This document shows positions 23,201 through 35,200 of a DNA stretch of 64,000 bases, piece after piece (the stretch's first letter is position 1; the number at the start of each line of letters is the position of its first letter). Source of the stretch: Megaleporinus macrocephalus (lineage: Eukaryota; Chordata; Actinopteri; Characiformes; Anostomidae); contig CM038720.1 in NCBI GenBank assembly GCA_021613375.1, forward strand, positions 16,213,962-16,277,961, written 5' to 3'. The position numbers and the translations under genes were made by a program. The notes beneath the pieces are model-generated. The model made no database searches. It was not told the origin of the DNA and saw nothing but the letters and a program-made list of their open reading frames with translations.

Positions 23201-26200
23201 TGCGAGTCAGGCTTCTTCTGGCCAGAGATGGTTTCAAGGCCGTTTCCAAACTCCACTGACATTGTTCTGCTGTAACTGTTCCTCCAGCTTCCTCCTGTAG
23301 ATGGCTTTAACCTCCCTGATCTTCCTTCTCAATTCCTTCTGCACAGCTTTCAGCTCATCCTTGTCACCTGATCTGAAGGCCCTCTTTTTTTCTTTTAGGA
23401 GAGCCTTTACATCAGGAGTTATCCATAGCTTATTGCTGGAGAAACACAGAACAGTCTTGGTGGGGACAGTGTTCTCCACACAGAAGTTAACAAAGTCTCT
23501 AATGCAGTGAGTGAGACTGTCAATGTCCTCCCCATTAGGATATCTCAGTTCTTCCCACATTGTTGTTTAAAAACAAAAAAACAGAGCCTCTTCAGTCTCC
23601 TTGGAGCATTTCTTCACTGTGCAGGTGACAGCTGGTTCTTTGTGTATAAGGGGTTTGTACACAGGCAGAAGATGAACCAGATTGTGATCCGATCTTCCAA
23701 GGGGACAGAGAGGTAATGCCTCCTTTGTGTTGGCATAAAACAGGTCCAATATTTTATTGTCTCTGGTGTGGCAGGTTACATACTGTCCAAAAGTTGGACA
23801 GAGTGAAGGATGGAGAAACATGATTAAAGTCTCCAAAGATAAGAAGCAGGGCCTGTGGGTGCAGCGTCTGCAGCCCTCACACAGCTGAGTGCAGGACATC
23901 ACAAGCAGGGTCAGCGTTAGCAGAGGGGGGAATGTACACAGCTATCGCAATGACATGCGAGAATTTCCTCAGGAGCTAAAACTGTCTCATGCTAATGGGA
24001 CAGTTCAATCAGATTTGTTCCTTAATAGTGATGTGCCCAGAGTTACACCATCTATAATTCATAAACAGTGCCAGTCCACCTCCCTTCCTCTCTCCGCTGT
24101 CCTGTCAGCCCGAATGAAGTGAAATCCATCTATAGATACGAGTGTGTCTGGAGTTAGCGTGGTTAGCCATGTTTCTGTAAACATCATGATGCTACGTGGC
24201 TCTCACGTGGCAGCACAGCGGTGTTGCTAAGCGCTAACAGCTGATCCCTGGTGTAAACAATAGGCGCGCAGACATGGACGTAAACAGAGAAAAAAGTAGC
24301 GCAAACACCAAAGAAGCACCACAAGTTTGGTCTCCATTTTTGATGAAAAAATGTTAAAACTTAAGTACACTTTGAATGTAAATAAGTCGCTGATGCAATA
24401 TGCTCCACAATCCATGTGCTAAAATTAAAGGCTGTGCTTTGATATTACTTTATTGCTTGTCTTTAATAAGTTATATTGACAGCATTTCCAATTTTGTGCC
24501 AAGAGCATCTTTTAAGAGTTGGACGTTAAAAAGCAGATTTAAGGTATGTATGGGACAGGGATCTTTCTATTAAATTTATAGATGATACATTGAATATTTA
24601 TGAAAAAATATTTCCTAAATTTACCTTCATCAATATTCAAGAGCAGAATTTCAACATTTTCTATAGATCTTACCTAACTCCAATACTTCTTCATAAGATT
24701 TTCAAAAATATATCACCACTCTGTCCTAAATGCAATACTGATGAAGGTACACTAATGTATATGTTTTGGAAGTGTATAAAAACTCAAATGTTTTGGAGAG
24801 GAGTTCATTAAGAATCATCATCAACAATTTTGGGAAATTTGGTCATCAGTCTGGGAGAAATTTGGTGATAACTGATCTTTCATTGTATCATGTCTGTTGT
24901 ATTGCCCAGTATACTGCTTTGCCCGTTTTTTTACTATTCATCAAGTAAGTTTTTTACAAATTCAGTTTTTTACTATTCATTCATTCAAGTCCATACTGTA
25001 TGTTAACTTCCCTCTGTTACTGTTTTTATTTTTGTATATTTCAATCTTTGTAAAAGTTCATAAATATACAATAAAAAAGGCAGATTATGGGGACAGTACA
25101 GCACTAATGTACTGCGAGAAAAATTCTGCTCTTCTGGTGTGAACGATCAAATACACCAAATACATTAACTCAGTTAATTTTTATATGCTGCTCTTGCCAC
25201 TGTCTTTGAAACTGATATTTAGAAGACTTCTGTTCCACCTATTTAACTTGACTTTACTTTTAAATGTAAACATTGAAATACTTAACAGTTTGCCAACATT
25301 TTTGATAGTTTGTCTGAAATAGGGTCAAGGGTTACCATACCAAAATACAAACAATAAATGAACTAGAAAATTTTATTGGGCATGTACACTGTTAAGTTTG
25401 TATAACTGCCGACCTGAATTTCACAATATTTAGACTATATGGTAAGAACAGAACCAGACTGGTTATTTGACACACCCCGAAGAGTAGATGCATGTTTACA
25501 TTTAAAAAACTGCCCACCAACAGGCTCATAAAGCAATGACAGCGGACAGTGTTTCATTTTCTATACTGACACAGAGCTGGCCCAATCACATCTAATACTA
25601 GGCCCCATCACTACCTCTTTGTCTTCTCTGTTTCTCATGTCAGATGACAGGACTCAGGGTCAAATATCTGTGGATGGCTATGCAATGGAGAAAGAAAAGT
25701 GCTAAGGGCATGCAGAGAAGTTGCAGGACAAGGAGTATGACAGGGAAGCTGAATGACAGAGTGAGCAGAAACATTGTACAGAAACATTGTGAGGAGAAAA
25801 CATTGTACAATATAGCCTATAACACCAGTAGCTCTACTGTACTTAAATGTATGCCTGCTTATGTATCACGTTACAGTAAGAAAGAAAGGAGGAAAAAATT
25901 CTTTAATTTCTTTAAACTTCAGGCAAGAACGTTGTACTTGTACAGGTGCAATATCTATATGTTATGGATTACTGTTATTATTATCTGTGGGTTAACTCTC
26001 CAGGGAGTCAAAAATATAAAGGGGTGGCTAAGACCCACAAGAAGCAGTTATTTGACGAAGCAGACTTGCTTATTACCATTCTGAACCAGTGTGGATTCTG
26101 GATTTCTAACTAGATGCTTTGTGACTTTGACTGTTGTTAAAACAACATTTTTTCTTTGAATTATAGTACCTCAAAATACAAACATGACAATGAGTTTCAC

Positions 26201-29200
26201 CTGCTGGGTAAGAGTATCCCAAGGTCCTTGCAATAGATGTTTTCTGTAGTCTGGGTGAATATTGTTCCAAATATCTTCAAGGGACAAAAGCCGTCCATCT
26301 GTAATGGAAGAAAAATGTAGAGCTAATAGAAGCTATGGAAAAGCATTGCTATTTTCTGGCACAGAAGCTCATATTAAAACACTAGCTGCTTCAATCTAAA
26401 CATTACATATTAATCATCAACAGCATGAGAGACTACATACCCAGTGTAGATGCTCTGAAGTACAGGACAGGAACCTGGTAGCTGCAGGAGTACAAAACAT
26501 GGTATTCATAGCGCATTACAGTGTGTCTCTCGCATACTGCATCATTTCCAGCATCTTTTACCTATACAGAGAGAGAATGAGAAAAGAGAGAGCATTCATT
26601 TATATATTCTTAGTAATGTAAGATTTTTTTCCCAATGCAATGAAGAAACCTCCAGAGCTAGCTAAACTGATACATTTACTTTATTAGCACTTAACATCTT
26701 AACATCTAGTCCCAAAAATATATATTAGGTGCAAAAAATCAACATTAAACTGAAGTTTTTGCATAGGTGTGTGTAGATATACTACCATTTTCACTAAAAC
26801 TCTGCTATTCAGCCTTTTTTCCCCATTCATCGGAATCTGCACATATACTTGCTTCCTGGCCAACAAAAGCACCTTTTTTATTTATGTGCATGTCTGAAAC
26901 AACCGCAGTTAACAAAACACTTTTCTCTACTCTGGTCCAATGACCAGCCTACAGTTATACTGGAACTGTAAAAATGTGGTTGGCTTATCTAGTACAATCA
27001 ATCTATCGAGTATGTGTCCTGTCCATGTCAAATAAATCCAATCAAACAGTTATTTGGATTAGTGAATGAAGGGGTGCCTGCTTTGCTTTTGTTTTACAAA
27101 AATCCGAACTGTGTAGGAAAAAAAATTGTTTTAGAACACAACAATGTGGATGCTATAGTATAGAAAAAATATAGATAGGTAGTAATAAAGTAATAGACAG
27201 ATAGATGAACGATAAAGCAACACAGAAGAAATTGTAGAGAGAGAGAAAGACAGAATTGTAGAGGAAAGTAGATAGATAGATAGATATAAATACAAAGAAT
27301 TGTAAATGAAAAGACAGAAAAATAGATGATGAATATATACCTAGTAATACAGTTATACTAAGAGAGAGAGAGATAGAAAAATAGAGACAGATGAATAAAT
27401 ACATAATACAGCTACAGAAAGAGAGAGAAAGAATTATAGAAAGGAAGACCGACAGAATTGTCTATAGATAGATAGATAAATAGATAGATAGCAATATGGT
27501 TATATAGAGCAGTTCTGTTATACTGAGAGGAACACAAACACATGGAGAGATAGAACTGTAGAAGGAAAGACGGACAAAACAGCTTAAACCACGAGCTAGT
27601 AATTTGGTTACCGCAGGCACACTCGAGCAGTGAGAAAGAAATAAGACAAAATGACAACAGATAACATTAACGTGAGCGACACTATTTCCGAAGAACATAC
27701 CTCAACAAACACAGTTCAAAGCTCTGGGGGTGGCCCAGAAGCACAAGGAAAATGCATGCCCATCCTAGACTTAATCTATTAAACGGTACTTTAAACGCAC
27801 ATAATCTATAAATGGCTAAAAAGACTAAAAAAGTCTATGCTCGGACTGGACTTTTTGAGGTACAAATGACACATAGCCTACACGCCTCACGCACAAGAAA
27901 TCTGACAGTTTATGGACTATATGTGTGTTGGCAGAGAGCCATGTGTGAACCAGCTATGTGTGTTTTAAAGCTTCCGCATTATCGAGAAAAGCCTTAGGTA
28001 TCTACACTGGACGATTAAGAAACAGTTAGCAATACGACTTTAAGTGACTACTACTGAAAGAAACATGTTACATGTGTTAATCTTAAAATAATACGCTAAG
28101 ATAAGAAAATCAAAAACAGGTGCTGTCTTACACTTCAAGTGCACTGCATAGCAGTTGTACTGTTGTGATCGGTCATCTCCACTGTGCAGAGCTGACAGAG
28201 CACCACACTGTTGCATTTGTGTAAAATACTCCCACTTTAGATGCTCAAGAGCAATTGTTTGTAGCTGCAGCTTGATCTCCGGATAAATTCATGCTTCCAG
28301 TAGCCGCGGGCAGCCTTACGATGCATCAATGCACATTATGCTAATCGCCGTAAATTGTAATTGACATTTATTTGATAGATGGATATATACATTTGCAGAG
28401 GGATAGACAAACAGTAGATATATAACATTATAGAGGGATGATCGATAGATACATACATACATACAAACAATGCAAAAAGATGCAGTGAAACAAACCTGTA
28501 AGTTTTAACATTTCACACATGTAAATTTTTCACTTGTGCATATGTGAAACTCGTAAGCACAGAAAGAAGAACTGCATGCACATTTTTTTTCATGAACACA
28601 CCCATCGTTTGTGTTTTTCTTTATCGATTTGATATTTTTCCCCCTCACGCAAAAAGTGCACTACCGTCAGCTGCTCTCCGTGTTCAAGTTTTCCAGGGGG
28701 TTTTGACAGACGAGTTGTGGGACAGGGGCGAACGCTATTGCTTGATGGCACCTGGTTTTGTGGCTGACCACTCACTGTGAATAGCCTCTCAAACTACAAC
28801 AACTGGGTTATTTCACTTAATAATGATTTAATAATCCGATTACTTTTTATAAGACTGTATTCACGTCAATTTACTTTGATTAAGAAAAGAGCATTTTGTA
28901 TTTTTGTTATAGATAAATAAGAAAATGAAACTTGTGTTCAATATGATTATGTAAAAAAATAATTCTGAGAAAATCGCATTATAAGGTCAGCATCTTAAAT
29001 CGCACTGCATCATGAGTAGACTGTATCGTCACATCCCTAATACATACATAGTAATAAAATTATACTGATAGGGATTGACAGACAGATACATACATACATA
29101 CATAGATAAACAGATACAGTTATATTGAGGAGGATAGATGGATAGATATAATTGTAGAAGGAAAGACAGCCTAATTTTTTTCCCCAAAATATTTTTATTT

Positions 29201-32200
29201 TATTTCATTTTCCAAATACAACAACAGAAGATTATGAATATGTTGTAGTTAAGGACAGATTGTGATATGAGAAAAAATAAAAATGAACATAAAAAAGAAA
29301 TACAACAAAAAAAAGGAAATAAGATAATGTAGCAGACAGTTACATGGACATAGTGAAAGCCTTCAGCTACAAACTAACTCCTGCACAACATTAAAAAAAA
29401 AAATGACTGCAGTAAACACATCATGTATAATTACATTGTTTTGGATAGCACACAACAAAAGAAAAGGCTGCACAGTGGAGGGACAGCAGAGTTATATTTT
29501 CTCTATATGGTCCAATATTGGTTGTCATATTTTAGCAAAAACCTCTGGTCTATCGGTTAGGCTATATCGTAACTGCTCCAAAAGGAGCACACTATTAAGA
29601 ACTCCTATCCAAGCTTCAAATTATGGCGCAGCTTCTGACTTCCACTGCTGTAATATTTGCCAGAAGAACACCAAGAGAAACCACTTGTTTCTGGGGTTCA
29701 TATACATTCATATATAGATTGGAATCTCTAATTCCCAAAATTGCAACTAAGGGATCCGGCAATCAGGTTCTATTAAATTCTATAGAGAAAAAGTAAAAAA
29801 AAAAAAAAAGTTTAGAGCATGTCCAAAATTGATTTATCTATGTTCCTTCTTCAATTTTACATTTGCTTTATGTTGGAGATATCTCTGGAAAAATCTTATG
29901 TAATTTGCCCTTTGAGTAGTGTAGTCTATGAACTATTTTAAACTGTATTAATGTCTTGTATTTATTGAACAGCTGTTAACATTCTTTAGATCAGCTTCCC
30001 ATTGTTCATCAGTAATTTCTACACCAAATTCTTCCACCCAGGCTTGTTTGAAAGAGTTAGACTGGATGATGGTGTGGTCTGCTCATCTCCAAAACAGAAT
30101 GATGCAGTTTGGTTTCAAACTCAGCTAAATGCGTTCTAATGAAGTGCCGGTTTTGCAAATATGCAAAAAAATGTGAAGAGGGAAATTTATATTTATTCTG
30201 CAGTTGCTGGAAAGAAGCAAAACAGTTATCTATGTAAAGATCTCCTACAGTTTTTAGACCTCTGCCTTTCCATTGTAAGAAGACAGCACTCATCAGTGCT
30301 GCTGGAAAGGCATGGTTGTTAGATAGTGTATTATCTATGTACATATCGGAAGCTTTTAAACTTTTTAATTTGTCTCCAGATTTTCAGGCTATTATGTATC
30401 ATGAAATTATTACTGTATAAAGATTTCTGTGGTTGGATTGGACTGTTCAGTAAATTACTAAAAGAGGTATAGAAATAGAAACCCACGAGGGTCATTTTAT
30501 GGTCTGAATGCTTTTGCCAAAAAGAGAAGATATTTAGATTGGTTGCCCAATAATAAAATCAGGCAGACCGAAACCACCTGCTGATTTTGGTTTACACAAA
30601 GGCTTCAGTGAGATACTGACAGTTTTATAATTCTATATAAATGGAGTAATGACACTGTTCAATTGTTTGAAATAATTTTGTGGGATAAAAGCCTGAGAAT
30701 GAACCAAATGAATTTAAGTCAAGCAAGGGAGTTATTGACGTCCTCAGATTTGATATGAATATCACATCATTTGCGTACAAGGAAATTTTATGTCAAGTAT
30801 TGTTGATTTTTATTGCTGCAATATCTGGACAGTTTCTGATGGCCGTGGCTAGAGGCTCAATGCAGAGAGAAAACAGAAATAGAGAAAGACCACATCCTTG
30901 TCTAGTTCCTCTGTAAAGAGGAAAAGGAAAGGAACTATTGTTAGTTAATACTGATGCTGTGTAAATAAAGCATCTTTATCCATCTTTTAAACATCAGGCC
31001 AAAACCAAAATGTATTGTCTCCCTACATGGTCGAAAGCTTTTTCAGCATCTAATGATAATACCACTGGGTCCCCTAGATGTTCAGAGTATAATGAGCTTA
31101 GTTTCGATTGGAAGTAAAGAGATTGGTCAATATTTCATCGCAACCTTTCTTCAGGATTAAGGTGATATAGGCATTGTACAGAGATGGGGGAAGTTTATCA
31201 TTTGACAGTGAATGGTTAATCATACATAAAAGAAGAGGACTAAGTTTTGATTGATATTTTTTATAGAATTCGATAGTAAATTCATCTGGACCAGGAGCTT
31301 TGTTATTTTGAAACTCTTATAGTTTCATTAGGCTCCTCTAATGTATTTTCTGCCTCAAGAACTTCTACTACCTCACTGCTAAGTTTGGGCAGGCACAAAT
31401 TATTCATAAAACTATGAATTATATGAGGTTCAACTCTGCATTTAGAGGAATAGAGGTCAGCATAATAATCTGTGAAACATTGGTTAATTTTCACTGGATC
31501 TATAATAACGTCGCCATTTCCTGACTTAATTTTATGTATAGCACAAGAAGCATGCATGTGACGTAACTGCCTTGCCAACAGTGTATGTGATTTGTCACCC
31601 AATTCAAAATGTTTGTTTAATTTTGAACAAGAGGTTGGATATCTGTTTTGAGCTAATGACATTGTACTTATGTTTAAGTGAAAGAATTTTATTTAATGTT
31701 TCTTTTTTAGGGGCTTTTTTGTACTCTTCCTCTAGTTCCATAATCACCTTTTCTTTTCTTTTTAACTGTACTGTATCTTCTCTTCTGGCAGAGATTTCGT
31801 ATGATATACCCTCGAATGGCTTTCCATAGGCTTGAGTCTTTTACCTCACCTGTATCATTGTTGTCTATTGCAAATGTTTTGATCCAAATAGTCACAGAAA
31901 TTCTTGTCTTGTAGTAGTGCATTATTTAAGGTCCATCAGCAATTGCCTCTATTAACCAAAATATTTAAAGTAAGTGATACAGGTGCATGGTCTGAAATTA
32001 AGATGGGATGATACACTACTGCAGTTGTTAATGACACCATTTTAGAATCCAAGAGAAAATAGTCAATTCGGGAGAAGGATTTATGCACTGAGAAATAAAA
32101 GGAGTACTCTTTGCCCTTGGGATATGTCTCCATATATTAACAAGGTTCAATTTTTTCAAAGCGTTATTTTAAAAAAAGGGCTGGATTGTACTATAGCAGC

Positions 32201-35200
32201 AAGATGAGACGATTGACGATCCATAACAGGATCCAGCACACAGTTAAAATCTCTGCCTATTATTAAATTTGTTTGATCTATTTGGGGTATTGTATTAAAA
32301 AAAAATGTAAAAATAAAGGATTATTCACATTGGGGCCATAAACATTAACTAACGTAATCGGAATTGAATTAATCGATCCTGAGACAATGACATACCTACC
32401 ATTGGGGTTTACAGTGTGAGAGACGCAATTAAAAAGGTATCGATTTTTTTAATCAAAATTGCTACGCCTCTAGATTTTCCTTAACATGTAGACTGATATA
32501 TCACACCATTCCAATGTGTGCGCAATCTAGATTTTTGCAAGATAAGTCTCTTGCAAAAACATTATGTCTGCAGATAGATGTTTGAGATGGGCAAAAACTT
32601 TACCTCTCTTAAGAGGGTTGGACATCCCACGAACGTTCCACGAAATAATGCGTAACACCTCACTAAGTGCAGTCCTCCTATCCATCATAATATAACATAA
32701 CCACCATTTTTAAATGACCAGTTGTTAAGACGCTGTGATTTAAAATAAAGAACCATGGCAAGTTAACTTAAGGCTTTAAACACACAATTAAAAACGAATG
32801 AAAAAAGGTACATGTACATAAAAACAACTTTAGTAGGGTTAGTAGGGTATAGTCAGGATAGAGTAGGGTTCTAAGCTAACCGTGGAAAAAAAGGTCAGCA
32901 CCTACATGATTCTCGCCAGATTTACTGGATAAATTCTCTTTCAGAAAAACTTTGTTGGGTGAGTCAAAGGTGCCTGAGGTATCACCAGTGGTTATCCTGA
33001 AACGCACAGGGAAGCGAAAGCCGTACCTGTATCCAGCTTCCTTGCATTTATTTTTGATCGCATCAAAAGCCTGTCATTTCTTAATGATGTCTGGAGAGAA
33101 GTCCGGAAAGATGAACACTCTGCTGCCGTTGTAATCCAGTGGAAAGCGCTGCCTCGCCAGCCGAAGAATCAGCTCCTTCGTCTGGTAGTGGTGGATGCTG
33201 GCGATAACTGGTCTTTGGTTTGAAGCCGTGGCAGGTCTCAGCGACCTGTGTGCTCGGTGCACCTTGACTGGCGACGTAAAGTTGTCCTCTCCGAGCAGTT
33301 TAGGAATGAACTTGGAGTCGCCCTTGCTCTTCGATCTCCCGGATACCTACGATGCGTATGTTTTGCCTTTTGGAATGGCTCTCCAGGTCCTCCACCTTGG
33401 CTAACAGACGTTTATTGACTGCAGCCAGTGAGGAACACTGAAGTTCCAATGCATGAATGCGTTTGTCATGGTCGCCAACAGCTTGCTCTAATGTTCACTG
33501 TCGCTATCATCTCCTGAAGGTTAGAGACTAAACTTGGCATTAGAACGAATTTATGATCAACTTTCTCACTTAATTGAATAGCCGCCATGATGTTCGTAGA
33601 CGATGGACAGCTACCATCTCCGGGAGAATTCGCTGGTTCGTCGTTTCTGCTTTATCCGCTTTCTTTGGTTTTGGTACATGATACAGCAGGCTTCCCACAC
33701 ACTTTAATGCAGATTTGCAAAGCAAATGCATCGTGTATCAAGGAAAACAGAAAGAACTGGGAACAGAGCGAGGCCAAAACGTGACTACGCCATTTGAGCT
33801 CACTAGCGCCCCCTACCAAAACAGACAAAAGGGACAGATGGATAGCAATACAATTATATCAAGGAGGCTAGATGGAAAGCTAGATAAAGAATTGTAGAAG
33901 AATAGACAAAAAAACTGAATTGTAGAGGAATAGATAGAGAGACAGAAAGATAGCTAGATATTAGGGCTGGGCGATATGGGGAAAAAATCTTATCACGATA
34001 ATTTTTTTCATATCAGTCGATATATATCACGATATAAATCCAATCACTATCACCTTTTTACTTTAAGTGAGAAGAAGATATACATTTTTTAAATTTTTGT
34101 TAAATTTATTTTTTTCCCTTCTATTTATTTTCGATCAGAAGATAGACAAATGTACTATAGAACAATACACAACTGTATTTCAAATAAAATACATACAGAC
34201 ATACATACACACATGGGGCAGTATTAGTGTGAACAGTATTCACACACAGGCACTGTGTTAAGCAAGCTGTTGCTGGCCCTTTAAGTTTGGGCTCATAGCG
34301 GTGAGTCGACTCTGTCTGCTCTATGGAGAGTTGGTTTAGCGATGATGTTTTCGGTAGAAAATAAAGTTTCCCTCATTAGGATTTTTGGATATAAAGTCAA
34401 CTTTGCCTCAGCGTTCTCACTCGAACTCCTACAACATACATATTTATCTTTATCAATTAGGAAATTACGTTGATTAGCATAACGTGCGTTGATGCGTCGC
34501 TAAGGTGGCCGCGCCCACTGAAAGTACGGATTTATCCAGAGCGCAAGCTGCAGCTACAAATAATCGCTCGCATGCAAGTTGTGGGAGTATTTAACACAGA
34601 AACGCTTTGTCAGCTCTGCACAGTGGGGATGATTACAAGTAGAACTTGAAGCGCTAACATCCCATAGCGCTTTGTAAACACAGTAACCATCTAAGCAGAT
34701 TATTTTAAAATTGACAGTAGTAGTTAACATTTTCTGTCATCAGTTTCTCTTATTTAATTCTCTCTGCTCGACTGTGACGCCTGCATTAACCAAATTACTA
34801 GCATGTGGGTAAAGCTGCCGCTATGCCTACACTGTGTGCTGTGTGCTTCAACCAAACATAAAATGGCTGGAACTCCAGTTCAGCCACCTGATTGGTTTGG
34901 AGCGGCGCTATACTCATTCTCATTGGCTGTTCGTGTTGTCTCTCAAGTCACGGACGGGACTTCTATCGACTTTCTATCTAGTGCTATCGAGGAAACGCTA
35001 TTTTGCGATAATTACCGTTATTGTTTTATAGCCCAGCCCTACTAGATATACAGGTATAGTCAGGATATATGTATAGATGAATATATACATTTGCAGCAGG
35101 CTTTGGCAATAATGTAAATTTAGCCAAACGAGAACCGTCTCCAGAATTATCGAGATAAATGATATAGTGTTATAAAAAACGCGTTAAGGCGCTTTTACAT

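Larger units (their letters stand above)
19857..24420 (-). mobile_element. Long Rex1-like LINE, interrupted by a hAT element
   Basis: The most complete Rex1 copy here, on the minus strand. From its 5' end: about 24120-23570 holds the endonuclease in broken frames ([27 protein letters not shown]). 23560-23234 is the linker ([20 protein letters not shown]). 23185-22680 is the RT start ([26 protein letters not shown]). Then comes the insertion at 20897-22668. Next are 20896-20730 ([29 protein letters not shown]), 20623-20435 ([31 protein letters not shown]) and 20394-19980 ([32 protein letters not shown]). Stops and frameshifts are many. The 3' UTR is mostly missing. Confidence 0.8.

Noticed and set aside
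25644..26084. 146-codon open frame in the atg10 intron
   Set aside because: No recognisable domain, basic and low-complexity, no splice or promoter support; probably chance.
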